This document shows positions 22,201 to 37,830 of a stretch of 64,000 bases of DNA, one piece after another (within the stretch, counting starts at the first letter, position 1; the number at the start of each line of letters is the position of its first letter). A program made the position numbers and the translations under genes. A model generated the notes under the pieces. That model was not told the origin of the DNA, made no database searches, and worked only from the letters and a program-made list of their open reading frames with translations. Origin of the DNA: Amphirosellinia nigrospora (taxonomy: Eukaryota > Ascomycota > Sordariomycetes > Xylariales > Xylariaceae); NCBI GenBank assembly GCA_004123355.1, contig SCHM01000003.1, positions 2,480,001 through 2,544,000 on the forward strand, in the 5' to 3' direction.

Positions 22201-25200
22201 GAACTAATATATATAAAAAAAATTAACCGCGATTATTAATAGCTTTATTAACAAGTTTATTATATAAGCTTTTTAAACTATAAAATTATTTAATTAATTA
22301 TATTTTAAGCTAAAATATTTTATTCGTAATAAAGTAGCTATAACTATTTTATTTAGTAAAAATTATAATATATTTAAGCAATAAAAACGTTAAATAAAAA
22401 TAACTATAATTAATATAATATTATAATTTTTATTTAAACTTATATAAACTTAAATATTAAGCAATTTTATTAGTATTTAAATTTATTATAAAATTAATAA
22501 ACTATATATTTTAAATTATAAAAATAAAGCTAATTTTTTTAATAGCCGCTTATAAAAAATACTTTAAAAATAAACTATATTAAAAATATAATAAACTTAA
22601 GCGTAATTTTAAACAAAATAACCGATTTAATAAATATAAAAATAAAAAAATTAAAAATATTAAATTATTAGTTTAAAAAAAAAAATTTATAAACGAAAGT
22701 TTAGTTATAATTATAAGCGTAATTAAAAAAAAATATAAAAAAAACATACTAATTTTACTTAAAAAAAAAAATAATACTAACTTTATTAATAAAAATAAAA
22801 ACGATTCTTTTATACTTGCTTATTTAATTTATAAATTAAAAATAAATAATATATTTATTATAATAAATTATAATAATATTTATAAATATTATAATAAAAC
22901 ATTTAATTTAATATATATAAAAAATTAGCACGTTTATATATATAATATATAGCTAATTAAGTAAATTATATTTTAATTTTTTATATAAAAAAACAAATAA
23001 ATATATTTATATTACGTTATTTTATTTTTATTATAAAATATATTATTTTATTATTTTAAATTTTATATAGCTAAAAATTTTATATAGCTATTTAAATAAA
23101 ATAATATATTTATAACGTAAAAAAATATATTTAAAAATAATTAAGCTAAATTAATTTTAGTTTTACTAATAATTATATAAGCGTTTTTTAAGCTATATAA
23201 AATAAATAATAATATAAAAAGTTTTTTAATAACTATTTTTTATACTTAAAAATCAATATTTATACCCGATAAAATAATAAAAATATTATTATTTATTTTA
23301 ATTTTAAAATAAAACGTAATATTATTATATATAGTTTTTAAATATTTTAGAATATATTATTATATATTATAAAAGTAAAGTTAAAAATATTAAAAAAAAA
23401 AAATATAATATAAACATTAAGCTATATTTTTTATTATATTATAAAAAAAAACGCTAATAGTTTTTTTATTTTAATAATAGTTATTAAATTTATATAAATA
23501 TTTAAAAATAATTAAGCTTAAAATATTATTAAATAATAATTTTTTTAGCTTATAAAAAGCTATAATTAATTATAAAATTAGCAAATAATATTTGCTAGTA
23601 TAAATAACTATAAAATATTTTTTAAAGTATATTTATTTTATAATTATATATATATAATAACTTTATTTAAAAATATATTATTTAAATTTAAATATATTAT
23701 TAAAATATTAGCTATTTATATATTTTTGCTATTTAATCGAAATTTTTTTTTAAACTTTTATATAAAAATAGTATAACTATTATTTAAATCTATTATACTG
23801 CTAGTAATAATTAAACTTTTTGCTAAAAAAAAATAATATTAAAAAATATTTATATTAAATTTATTTTTAAATAAACTAATATTAATTTTAAACTTATAAT
23901 ATAAAAAGTTGTTTAAAAGCTATAATAATAGCTTAGCTATAATTATAATTAAAAAATTAAATTTAAATATAAATATTTTTAATTAATAATATTAACCTTA
24001 TTAATAATAATAATTCGCTAATATTAAAATATAAGTTTTAGCTAATTTAAAAATATTTATTATTTTTAACGTTAATAAAAACTTTTTAATAACTTTTATG
24101 TTTAAAATAATCGTTATTAAAATATATTTAACTGCTTAAAAAAAAATATAATAATAATTTTAACTAATATAGCTAATATTATTAATATATTAAAAAAATA
24201 TAATATATTTTATAAAAAAAAAACATTTTATATTAAATATAATTTATTTTATAGTTAAAAGCGCAATATAAAATAAAGTTTTAAAAAAATATTTAATAAT
24301 AAATAAAAACTAAAAATTTTAATATTATTTTAATTTTTAATATTTATAAATTAATTAAAGTTAAAAAAATAATTATATTTAGTAAATAATCAATTTATAT
24401 TAAAAATAATTTAAAAACTATTAATATTTTTAAACTAATTAATAATATATTTAAAATTTAAACTAACTAAAAAATTATTAATATATTTATTAATAAATTA
24501 AAAAAATTCTTTTAATAAATAATTAATAAAAAATAAAACTAAATAATTATTTATATTTATTATTTATTATAATTAGAAAATAATTAATATTATATTTAAT
24601 AAGCTATATAACTAAAGTTATATAAAATAAATTAATAGTTTAATTTTTTTATATATTTTATTTTTATTATATAAACTTAGAAAAAAAAACAATTTTATTT
24701 ATAACTAATAGTTAATTTATACGTTTTAAATAAAATAATAGTTCTAAATAATTATCCGTTTTATTATAATTTAAAATTATTAGTTTTATTTATAATAAAC
24801 TTTATAAAATAATAATAAATATTATTTTTTTTTATTAGTTTAACGTTTATTTTAACTATTATAATTATTTTATAATAATTAACTATTAAAAAGTTAAATA
24901 ATTAATAATTATTTTAATAAGTTTTTATAATTTATTAATATTTAAATAACGTTTTATAAATAAAAAACTTTAACTTTTTAAAAAATTTTATCGTATATTT
25001 ATTAATAATATTATTATTTTTTTAAATATTATAAAAAATATTTATTTTATTTATATATTATTTTTAAAATATTTTTTTTATTATATTTTATTATTTTTAA
25101 AAAATTTTTTTTTTATTTATTTTTTTATTAACTTATTAAACTTCTAAATAAACGCTTTTAATTTTTAATTATTACTAAATAATTAGCTATTTTTTAAAAT

Positions 25201-27756
25201 TTAAAGTTTTTAAACTAATTTAAAGCGTTAAAATAATATTTTAGTAGTAATAAATTTTTACGTAATTTTTTTTTATATTATATATATATATAAAACTTTT
25301 AATATCGAAAAATAAAATTATTTATAAAAAAATATAAATTAAATTATATTTTATAAATAATTTTAAAAAATAATAAGTTTATTATTAATTTATTTATTAT
25401 AAATTAACCGAAAAAAAAAAGCTTTTATTTAAAGCTATATAAAACTTAATTTATAATTATATTTTTTTTTATTATTACGATTTAGCTTAATAATTATTTA
25501 TATAAATAAATAAATCTTTAAAAAAAAGCTTTAATATTATAATTTTCTATTTAAATAAAAACTATTAATAAAATTTTAGCGTATTAATTTTAAATATTTA
25601 AATATATTAGTTATATTTTTAAATTATTATTTTATAAATATTAAATTATATTATAAACTTTTTAAATTAAAAGTTATATATATAATATAATATATAAAAA
25701 ACTATATATTATAATTAAAGTTATATAAAACTTTATTATAATATTAATTAATTATTTTATAACTAAAAATATTTTAAATTAAATTAAACTTAATATAATA
25801 TTTATTAATCGGCTAATAAACATTTTATTAATATTTTTATTTATTTATTTTAATATAAATTATAAATATATTATTTATTTAATAGGTTAAATTTCGTTTT
25901 AATATATTAAATTAATTTATATTATATTTAACTAAATAAATAATAATAATTAAATTAAATAATTAAATAAAAACCTATTTTAAACTAATTTAATTAGCTA
26001 AATTTGTTATAAAAATAATCTTTAAAGCTATATTTAATAAAATAATAAAAGCTAAAAATTATTAACTATAATAAAAACTTTAAATATTGCTATATTATAC
26101 GCGCTATTTATAAAAAAATAAATTATTAATAAAATATTTTTATACTTTAACTATTTATTTATAATTATTAAAAATTTACTTATAATATATAAAAAAAAAC
26201 AAATATAAACTATATATTTTTAATAAATAAATATATAAGTTTATATAAATAGCTTATAATAATAAGTATTATTTTAACGTATATATATATTAAAAAAATT
26301 AAAACTTTATATTATTTATTTAAAAACGTATAAAATAATAGCTTATATTAAATATTATAATAATTATAAAATATATACTACTAATTATAAAAAACTTTAT
26401 AATAATTATTAGCTTATTTGCTTTAAAAATATTAAACTTATAAAGATTATTTTGTTTAATTTTATTATTAACTTGTTTAAAATCTTTTTAATAAATATAT
26501 TTTAATAAATTAAAAGTTATAACTATTATAATATATTAATACTTATAATATATATTTTAAAAAAAACTTGCTTATTTTAAGTAATAAAAAATATACTATA
26601 AAAAATTAAACAGCTATATTAATTATATAATTATTATTAAATAATTAAAAATTATTTATTAATATTATTTTAAATTAAAATTATAAATTTATTTCGGACT
26701 TTTAAAAAAGTTTATAAAAAGCATAAAAACTAAGCTTTTTATAACTATTATTTATTATTTTAAAAAAATAATCTTTTTAAATAAAAAAACTAAACTATAA
26801 AAATTATTATTTAATATTATAACTTTAAATATTTTAAAAATAATTAAATTAATTTATTTTTTTTTTATAATAAAATCTTAATAATATTTATTTAAATCTT
26901 ATTAAATTTTTACTTTATAAACAGCTATTTAATTTTTAACTTTTTAAACTTAATAATATATTAATAAAAGTTAATATTATTAAATATAAAAACTTATAAT
27001 TTATACGCGAATATTTATATAAAAATATTAAATTAGCTATAAATTTTATTTTATTAAAAGCTAAATAATATTATAACTAAAATAAGCTAATAAAATTTAA
27101 AAAAAAATAAAATATATTTATAGCTATATTATAATTATTATTTTTTAAATAAGCTTTTTAAAAAGTTTTCTTAATATATTAATTTTTAAAAAATTAAAAA
27201 TCGAATTAAACGTTTTATTTATAAACTAAATCTTTTTAAAACTTTTAAAATATATTTTATTATTTTTATTATTTATTTATTTTTAAACAAAATAATAAAA
27301 ATCCTTTTTACCGATAAATCCTTTTTTTTAGTCTAATTTTTAATAACTAACTTAATTTTAAAAAAAACAATAATTTTTTAAAATAAAAACTATTTTATAG
27401 TATTAATTAAACCGTAATTATATTAGCTTTTAATATTTAATAAAATAAAAAAGCTATAATTATAAAAATAATTAATAAAAATCGGAGTAATAATTAAAAA
27501 ACTTTAAAAATTTAATTAAAAAATACTAGTTTTAAGTAAATAATAAACCTAAAATCGAAAAAAAAAAAAAAAAGCTATAGTTACTATAGCTTAGCCTAGC
27601 AAATAACCCTACGGTTATCCCTAGAAAATAAATTTCGCTATAAAATAATTAAATTAAAATAATTTATATTAATAAATACTTTAATATTATATATTAGCTT
27701 AAATATAATATTAAAGTTATTAAAAACAATAATAATTTTTTTTTAAAGCTAATATT

Positions 27757-27970
27757 TATTATATTTTAACAAAAAGGGTGACCTTTATAAAAAATCCTTA
27801 TTATAAAATAAGCCTATTCTACTAATAAATAAAGTCTAGTTTTATAGATTAAATAAAAAAGCTAAAGATTAAATAAATCTTTTATTTCTAGCAAAAACTT
27901 TACTTAATACTTGCTTTTTTTATTACTTAATATAAACTTAATATTATATTATTTTTAGTAAAGCTTACTA
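27757..27970. repeat. Right LTR of element D
   Basis: 214 bp, collinear with the left LTR, differing largely by C-to-T and G-to-A changes. It is followed by the target duplication ATTAT. Confidence 0.85.
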
Positions 27971-30168
27971 ATTATATAAAATATTTTAAAAAATTAATAA
28001 AAAATCTAGCTTATTATTATATAAAAATTAAATAATATGAACTTTTATAAAATAAAAAAAATAATATTAATTAATAAAAAAAAAATTTATTATTAAAATA
28101 GCTAATTTTAATATTATAACATTTAATATATTAATAAATATAATTATATTATTAATAAAATATAAGCTATAAATATATATTAAATTAATAAAATTATTAA
28201 AAAAAAAAAAAACTAAAAAAAAAAAATTTTTTTAAAAAAAAATAAAAAATTATAAAAAAAACTATAAAACTTATATTTTTAAATATTATAATTTTTTTAT
28301 ATTTTTAATAAAATAAATTTAAATATTTATTTTTATATTACGCTAAAATAAAATTATAAAATTAAACTTTTAAAAATAAATTTAAAAATAAACTTAAATA
28401 TAGCTTTTTATATAAATATTTTTTAATAAATTAAAAACTATATAAAAATATTTAATAAATAATTTAAAAAAAAGTTTTATTAAACTAAATAATATTTTTT
28501 ATATATTTTTAGTTTATTTATTATTAAAATTAATAATAGTTTTATTTTTATATAAATTATTATAAACTAAATAAACTTATAAAAAAAACTAATAATTTTT
28601 TATTTTTTATTAAAAAAACTTTATTTTATATTTTTCGAACTAAAATTTTTATTAAAATTAATATATAATAAACGTTTTATTAAATTTATATATATTTAAA
28701 ATATAAAATTTAATAATATTTTATATTTAATATAATATTTATTATTATAAAGTTTTATTATTTAATTTAATTAATAAAGTTTTAACGTTTTAAAAATATA
28801 TTAATAATATATTATTTAATTTTTAATAATTTTTATAATGTTTATATAAATAATATTTTAATTTATTTTAATAATTTTAAAAATTATTATAAATATATTA
28901 TTAAAATATTTTAACGTTTAAAAAATATTAAATTATAAACCGATTTAAAAAAATTAAAATTTTATATTATAAAACTAAGTTTTTTAAATATATTATTTGT
29001 ATTAAAAATATTTATATTAATTTAGCTAAAATAAAAACTATATAAAATTAAAAATAATTTATTATAAAAAAAAATATAATTTTTTTTAAAATTTTATAAT
29101 TTTTATTATAAATTTATTAATAAATATAAATATATAATAATATATTAATTTAATTAAAAAAAAAATATTTTTTTTAATTAAATTAATAAATATAATAAAA
29201 TATTTTTTTAGTTTAAAAAAGTTTTAATTTTATTTTTTTATTATAATATTATAGTTATAATTTTTTTATAAAATTAAAAACTAACGTTTTTAATAACGTT
29301 ATATTAAATATATTATTATAATTATATAAAAATAATTAATATTATATTATTTATTTTTTTAAAACGTTTTAAATATAAAACTAAACTATAAAATTTATAT
29401 AAAAAAATAATAATTTAAATTAAAAAAAATATAATAAACTATTTTTTATTATAATTAACTATAAAATATTAAAATATTTTAATATAAAATAATATATAAA
29501 CTTTTAATAAATAAATTAAATAAAACTTTTTATAAAATATAATTTTTTATTATATATTAATTAAAAAAAAATATTATAACTAATGTTTTATTATAAAAGC
29601 AAAAAACTTAATAATATTTTAACTAGCTTATAATAACGTAATTTTTTTATAAATAAAATTATATTTTATTTTAATTTTTAAACTTTATAAAAAACTATTA
29701 AAACTAAATAGATTTTAATTAATTAATAAAACGTTTAAAAAAAATTATAAAAACTTTAATATAAAGATTTATTATTAAAAAGCTCGAAAAATTAAAAAAA
29801 ATAACTTTTAAAAATTAACGCTAAATTAATAACTTATTATAAAAACTAATAATACTTGATTTTTTATATTTAAAAACGCGGTTAATTTAAAAAGCGTATA
29901 ACCGGATAATAATTACGTATTTTAATAAAAAAAATAAAAAAAATAATAACTAAGCGTTATTAATAGCTAAAGCTAAAAAATATTATAATATTTATATTAT
30001 AAACTATATAAAATATAAATTAGCTAAAATATTTTATAATAAAATATTAAATAAACTAATGTTTTTTTTATTTTTAAGTATATTTAGCGCTATTTAATAG
30101 TTAATTTTAAATAAATATTAAAAATAAACATAAATTTAATAACGCTTTAATTATAATAGATTAGTTAA

Positions 30169-30462
30169 GTTATGCTTTATATACTCGAAAAAATAAAGTT
30201 TTAATATATATAGTATATTATATATAAATCTATAAATAAAATAAAAAAATAAAAAGTTTAAATTTATAATATAAGTAGCTATTTAAATATTCGCGTAAAG
30301 TAGCTATATTTATTATTAGTACTTGTTTTTATTTACTATAATTATATTTATTATAAATAGCAGTTATATATTTATTATAAGTAGTAGTTATTATAAGTAA
30401 AAATTATAGGTGCTATAGCTAATAGTAAAGCATAGCTATTAGAGTTTATAGATTTATAATTA
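30169..30462 (-). repeat. LTR of element A (right in its own orientation)
   Basis: About 294 bp, collinear with 36514-36804. Shared words include TAAAGCATAGCTATTA and ATTATAAGTAGTAGTTA / ATTATAAGTAATAGTT. Confidence 0.85.
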
Positions 30463-33400
30463 TTTTTTTCGAAAAAAAAAGTAATTAACTAAAGTTAAAG
30501 TTATAATTATTTTTTAGCGAAAAAAAAATTGCTTCGGGTTTTTATTAATATAATTTTCGTAAAGCTTTTATACCGTTAAATTATTATATTAGCTTTTTTA
30601 TACGTTATTTAAGGTTTTTTTGCTTAATATAATATTTAAGTTTATAATATTTATATGTTTTTTTATTTTATACGTTTTTTTTTACGTTATTTTTTTTTAT
30701 ATATAATTTTATTATTATTTAAATATAGCTTATTAAATTTGTTTTTTTGCGTTATTTTAGCTATATTTATAATTTTACTAAAAGTTTAGCTAAATTAAAG
30801 TTTATATTATAAAATTTTTTAGTATTTTTATATTATTTTTAAAATTTTTTATTAAATATTATATATTATCGGAGTTTTAATTTTTTTAGTTTATTTATAT
30901 AATTTTTAATAATAAAGTTAAAATATTTATATTTTTTTAATAATAAACTTTTTTTATTTTTAAGTTTTATTATTTTTTTTTTTAAGTTTTTTACTTTTTA
31001 ATTTAATAATAAATTATTTAAATATTTTTATAGTTAATTTACGTAATAATAGTTTAATATTTTTTAAATTATAAAAATATTTAATATAAAAATGTTTTAT
31101 TTTTTTATATATTTTAAACTTTTTATTATATTATAAAAAAATTTAGTTTATTTAATAAATAGTTTATTTTTTAAAATTATTTTTTTTTAAAATTAATATA
31201 TAGTTTTTTATATTAAAATTAAGTTTATATTAATTTTTATTAGCTTAATTAGTTATATATTTTTAAATATATTATAGGTTTTTTTTAGTTAATTTAATAA
31301 ATTATATTATTTTTTTTATTTTTTTTATATATTTATTTAAATTGTTTTTTTTTTTTAAAAAGTTTTTATAGTTTTTTTTTATAGTCCGATTTTTTTAATC
31401 GAAATTAAATAATATTAAGAAATTTATTTTAATTTTATAAAATAATAATTTTATTAAAGCGTAAAAAATTAATATTTAAGCGTAATTTATTATAAATATA
31501 TTTAAATTAGTTATTTTAATAATAATTTATATATATTATAATTTTTAATTAATATATTTATTTATAATTTTATTTATTTTATAGTTTATAATATTTATAA
31601 TAATTAATTATATATTTTATATTTATTAGTTTATATATTTATTTATAAAAGCAAAAATAAACTAAAGTTATAGTTTAATATTATAATTATAAATATTTAA
31701 AAATTTAAAAAAGTTTTTTATAATATATTTTAATAATATTTTTTATAGTTATTTATAATATAAATATAATTTATATTTATTTATTTAAAATAGTTTATTA
31801 TATTAATATATTATTATATTATATTTATTTTAATATTTATTTAAAATTAATAATAAAATAGTATTATTTATATTTAAATATTAAAAAAAAATATAAATTT
31901 ATTAAAAGTTTATTTTTAAATATTTTAATAAGTTATATTTTATATAGTTTATATAATAATAATTATATTTTTATTTAATTTAAACTATTAATAATATTTA
32001 ATAATTAGTTATATATTATTTTTTTTTTAAAATATAAATAAATATTTTAATATATTTTTTTAATAAAATATATTTTAAATATAAAAAGTTAAAATAATTA
32101 AACGTTTATAAAAAATAATAATTTATTTTAGTTTTATAAATTTTTAATTTATTATTTTATTCGTTAATAGTAAATTTTATATTTATATTTTTTAGTTTTT
32201 TTTAATAATTTGCTTAATTAATTATATTTTAAAAATAAAATATTTAATTTATTATATATTTTAATAAAATTTATTTAATATAATTTTATTTATATAAATT
32301 AATTATATTAATATTACCGGTTAAATATTATAAAATAATATTATATTTTTTTTAGCTTTTTATATTATTAAGTTTTTTTATTTTTATAATAAAATTTAAT
32401 TAATATATTATTTTTTTAAAATAATATAATATTAAAAATATATTTTAAAAAAAGTTAATTTATTTAGTTTATTTTAAATTAAAAATATTTTTCGTTAAAA
32501 ATTTTAATATTTAATTATTAATAATATTAAAAAAAGTTATTATAGCTATTAATTAGCTTAAATTTTATTTTTTAAATATAATATAATTATTAATAATTTT
32601 TTATTATAAAATATTATAATTTAATTTAATATTATAAAATATTTTTAAAAAATATATTATAAAATATTAAATTTTATTATATAATTATAATATATTAAAG
32701 TTAATATTATTAAAAAAATTAGTTTTAATTTTATTAATAAATTATAATTAAAATATTTTAATAAAAAAAATATATTAAAGTTTTTTTAAATAATAAAATA
32801 ATTTTTTATATTTTTAGTTTAAATAAAAATATATTTTTATATTAATTAGTTTAAAATATAATAATATAATTTTAAATATTAATAAAATTATAATAAAAAT
32901 TATAAAATTTTAAAAAAAATTATATATTTTTAATTAATATAAAAGTTTTTTATTTTAATATAACGTTAATTTTAATAAAGTTTATTTAAATTTTTTAATA
33001 TTAATAATATAGCTTAAAAATTTAATTTTAATAATATAAAATTTAAACTTTTTTAAATTAATTTATAATTTAGCTTAAATTAATTATTTTAATACGTAAT
33101 ATATATAAATAAAATTTTTATTATTTTTAAATAAATAATAATATTATAATATATATATTATAAAAATCGTTTAAAAAAATTAAATAATATATATTAATAT
33201 TATTAAAACGTTAAAATCTATTAATAAAATTAAATAATAATATTAATAATTAATATATATTATATTTTATATAAAACGTTATATAATTTTTATTTTTAAA
33301 TAATATAAATATAGTTAAATATTATTATATATTAAATCGGGTAAAAATTTTCGTTTTAATAATATAAGCTAAAGTTTTTTAATAAAAAAAAATATATTAA

Positions 33401-36400
33401 TTTTTTTTTCGTAATTTTATTTAGCTTATAATAATTTATATAAAATAAAGCTTATTATTTATTTTTTTATAAATAAAATAAATATTATAAAAAATATTAT
33501 TAAATTTAATAAAACTTTATATAAGTTTTTAATTAAAAATTTATATAGTTTTTAATTTATTTAATAATATTATTATAAAAAATTATAATTAAATTAACTT
33601 TAAATTTATTTTTAATAAATTTTATTTTATAGTTTATTTATAAATAATATAATAAATATATTAAAATTTATTTTATTAAAAATATATGCTAAGTTTTAAT
33701 ATTTTTTAAATATTTTTTTTTACGTTTTTTATTTTAATTTTTTTTTTTTTTTTTAAAAAATTATTTTTGTTTTTTTTAATTTTTTAATTATTTTATCGAT
33801 TTTATTAATATTAATAATATAAACGTTTTTTATTTAGTTTTTTTATTATTATATTAAAAATAATTATATTTAAATTAAATATTTAATTATTAGTTTTTTT
33901 TATATTAATTAATATTATTATTTATATAGTAAAGATTTATTTATTAAATTTTTAAATAAAAATTAAAATTATATTTTTATAAAAAAATATAATTTATATT
34001 TTTTAAAAATAAATTTTAATAAAAACTAATTAAATATTATTTATTTTATTTATTAAAGTTTTTTTATATTAAATTATTATATTTTAAAATAAATATTTTA
34101 GTTTTATATTTTTTAAATATTATTTTGTTTTTTTTTATTATATTAATATTATATTTTTTTAATTTTAAAATTATATTTTATTAATCGGTATTAAATTACT
34201 AAATATTATAATTATATATTTATTTATTATTTAATAATATATATTATAATTAAAAAATAATTAAAATAAAAATTAAATAATTTTATTAATAATTTAATAA
34301 AATATTATAATATTTAAATTATAATTTATTTAAAATAATATTATAAATTAAATTAATAATAGTTATAAATTTATTTTTAAAAGTTTTTTTATATATTTTT
34401 AATAATAATAAAAAAACTTAATTAATATTTTTTTTATTTTTTATTATATTTATAATTTTTTTAATAAAAAATTTATAATAATAATAAATTAAATAATTTA
34501 ATAATTTTTTTATAAATTATTAATTATATTTATATATATATTTATTTTTATATTTTTAAAAAATTATTTATAATTAAAAAAAATTTATTATTATATAAAA
34601 TATAAATAATATAAAGTTTTTTATTTAAATATTTTTTATTAGATTTATTTTATAATAATTAATATTTTTAAAAATATTTTTTTTAAAAAAAAATTATTTT
34701 TTTAAAGTTATTTTTTTTTTTTATATTTATTATAAGTTTATTTTTTTATATATTAACCGGTTTAATATCCGATATATTATATATAGCTAAAATAATAATA
34801 ATTTAAACTTTTTATTTATTAAAGTTTAATTTTTAATAAATATTTTTCGAAATATATTTTTATTAATAATAATTAAAATATTTATTATTAAAAATTAATT
34901 ATATTTTATTAATATTAAATTTAAATAATTAAATAAAATTATTATTATTATTATTTAATTTTAAAATAAAAAATTATTTAAATAAAAAAAAAAATAAAAA
35001 TAAAAATTATAATAATAAACTTTTATATTTTTTTTTATAAATTTTATTTTATTTATAATAGTTATTATTAAATAATAAATTATTTAAAAATAATATTTTA
35101 TATAAATATTAAAATTAATATTTTTTTTTAAATATTTTAATATAGTTTTAATTATTAATTAAAAAATAATTTATTTTTAAACTTTTTTTTTATTTAATTT
35201 TATTAAGTTTAATTTTATTAATTAAATAAATAAAAATAATTTAAAACTTAAAAAATTTAATTAATATATATTAATTAAAACTAAATAATTAAAAATTAGC
35301 TTTAATTTATTATAATTAATATTAATATAAATTTTTTTAAAATATTTTAAAATAGTTTTAAATTAAAATATATTAAAATAATTAAATAAAAAATAAAAAA
35401 AAATTATTAATTATATAGTTTTTAACGTAAATTTTAATATAATTATTTAGCTATATTATTATAAACTAATTAACGTTAAATTTAAAATAATTTTATATAG
35501 TTTAAATTTATATTTTAAATTTAAGTTTATTTTTAATTATATTATTATAAAAAATAAATATTAATATTTTAATTATATATTATTATTTATATTATTTAAT
35601 AAAATAAAAATTATTTTATAATAATTTAATAAATTAACTATTTATTAATTCGAAATATTTAAATTATTTTAAATATAATTATATTATTTAATTATTTTTT
35701 ATAGTTTATTTAATAATTAATTAATAGTTTATTAATTAGTTTATTATTAATTAAAATTATTTTTAATTATAAATTAAAAAATATTAATAATATATATTAA
35801 TATAATATATATTTATTATAAAAAATAATAATTTTATTTTATTTTTTATTTAATCGAATAAAATTTTATTTTATTTATTTAATTTTTAATAAATATATAT
35901 AAATTAATAATTAAATAATAATAAACTATTATTAAAAAAACGTATATTTTTATTTTTAAAAATAATAATAAAATTTTATATATATTATTTATATTAATTT
36001 AGTTTATATTTTATTAAAATTAAACTAAATTATTTATTATATTATATTATTAATTTAAAATAAAAATTAAGGTTAGTTTTTTTTATTTATAATTTTATAA
36101 ATTATTAATTAAATATTAAACTATATAATTAAAACTAATAATATTTATATTAAATTTTATTTTTTAAATATATAATTATTAATAATATTATAAACTATTA
36201 TATTAAATTAATTAAAAATAATTAGTTTTTATAGCTTATTATTATAGTTTTTATATAATTTAAAAAGCTAAAATAAATATATTTTTTTATTATTTACTAA
36301 AATTTTATTATAAAAACTTATTATTTTAAATTATCGAAACAAATAAATCCGAAATATTAATAAAAGCTTTAATATATAGTTATACGCGTTTATTATTTAG

Positions 36401-36513
36401 TTTTTTTTTAAAAAATATTTTAATATTTTAAGTTAAATTAATTATTTAGTTTAATTAAAAATATTATAAAAATAATCTTAATATTTTATAATATTTTAAA
36501 TAATTTATAAATA

Positions 36514-36804
36514 GTTACGCTTATATATTTAAAAAATAAAGCTTTAATATATATAATATATTATATATAAAATCTATAAATAAAAAAAAAAAAAAAAGGT
36601 TTAAATTATAATATAAATAATTATTTAAATATTTATATAAAATAGCTATATTTATTACTAATGCTTACTTTTATTTATTATAACTATATTTATTATAAAT
36701 AATAGTTATATATTTATTATAAGTAATAGTTTCTATAAATAAAAATTACGGGTGCTATCGCTAGTAGTAAAGCATAGCTATTAAAGCTTGTAAATCTATA
36801 ACTA
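36514..36804 (-). repeat. LTR of element A (left in its own orientation)
   Basis: About 291 bp. It keeps a GGGTGCTATCGCTAGTAGTA segment that is more mutated in the other copies. Confidence 0.85.
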
Positions 36805-37434
36805 GTTAAAAAAAAAAACGTAAATAATTTTATATACTATATAAATAATAGCTAAAAACGCTATACATATATTATAAAAAAATTTTTAAAGTTTTTAGTA
36901 TATTTATAATTTTAACTTTAATTATAGCTTTTAATTTATTTTTGCTTTTATAAACTAAAAGCCTTTTAATTTAAAGGCAAAAATGCTTAAGTTTTTAAAA
37001 ACTATATATTTAAATTAATAAATAAGTTATAATTACTAGTTATATTAGTTTATTTTTTTTTAATAAATTATATATAATAAAACTTGCTATTTTATTTTAA
37101 TTTATTAATTATAATATTTTATTTTTTTATAATTATATAATTATATTATAAAATATTTAGCTATTTAATTAATAATAATAATAATTTATTTATAAATATA
37201 AATATTAATATAAATATTTTTTATATATTTATTTTATTAATAATAATAATATATATTAAAATTTATTATTATTTTATAATTAAATTATAATTTTAAGCTA
37301 TAAAGCAAAATTAAAAAATTAAATATTATAATAAATAATTAATTTTTATTTTAAATAAAAAAACTTATTATAATATTAATTTTTAAAATAATTTTTAATT
37401 TAAATAAAATTAAAAAAAATTTTTAATAAATATA

Positions 37435-37535
37435 AATTATTATTTAAATTTTAAATATAATTATAAATTATTTTTAATTTTAAATATAATTATAAACTAT
37501 TTTTAATTTTAAATATAATTATAAATTTATATTTT
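37435..37535. repeat. ~30-bp tandem repeat inside E1
   Basis: Three to four copies of AATTTTAAATATAATTATAA followed by ATTATTTTT. The inverted counterpart is at 58,625-58,715. Confidence 0.75.
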
Positions 37536-37589
37536 AAATAATAATATTATTATAAAATATATTAATTTTATAATATATTAAACTTTTAT

Positions 37590-37830
37590 TTTTTTCGAAA
37601 AAAGCTTAAATTTACTAATAAATTTAAAAAAAACTTTATAAATTAATTAAAACGTTTAAAAAAAAAAAACTTTTTAAAAAAAGCTTAAGTTTATTAATAA
37701 ATTTAAAAAAAACTTTATAAACTAGTTAAAACATTTAAAAAAAAAACTTTTTAAAAAAACTTAAACTTATTAATAAATTTAAAAAAAATTTTATAACTAA
37801 TTAATATTTAAAAAAAAAAACTTAAAAACT
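37590..37830. repeat. Three ~75-bp tandem copies inside E1
   Basis: Three consecutive units share TTATTAATAAATTTAAAAAA, ACTTTATAAACTAGTTAAAA and ACTTTTTAAAAAAAGCTTAA. The same array is present inverted at 58,350-58,560 in E2. Confidence 0.75.

Larger units (their letters stand above)
19056..27970. mobile_element. LTR retrotransposon D, inserted in O
   Basis: An 8,915-bp element bounded by LTRs of ~215 bp at 19056-19270 and 27757-27970. It is flanked by a perfect 5-bp target duplication ATTAT (19051-19055 and 27971-27975). The LTRs start TGCTACAC / TATTATAT and end GCTTATTA / GCTTACTA, the expected TG...CA after C-to-T and G-to-A change. The internal 8.5 kb is almost free of CA and TG and has no ORF. 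A patch near 27,575-27,635 (GCCTAGCAAATAACCCTACG) is less mutated. Coding strand not determined. Confidence 0.85.
30169..36804 (-). mobile_element. LTR retrotransposon A, inserted in O in opposite orientation
   Basis: A 6,636-bp element with LTRs of ~292 bp at 30169-30462 and 36514-36804. A 5-bp repeat GTTAA lies at both ends (30164-30168 and 36805-36809). Read on the minus strand, the LTR begins TAGTTATAGATTTACAAGC, homologous to the start of the O LTR, so A and O belong to one family. A purine run (CGAAAAAAA) precedes the 3' LTR on that strand, agreeing with the orientation. Its interior is the reverse complement of A' (34,250-36,514 against 40,570-42,884; 33,930-34,230 against 57,310-57,590; 33,200-33,890 against 59,205-60,030). 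No coding frames survive. Confidence 0.85.
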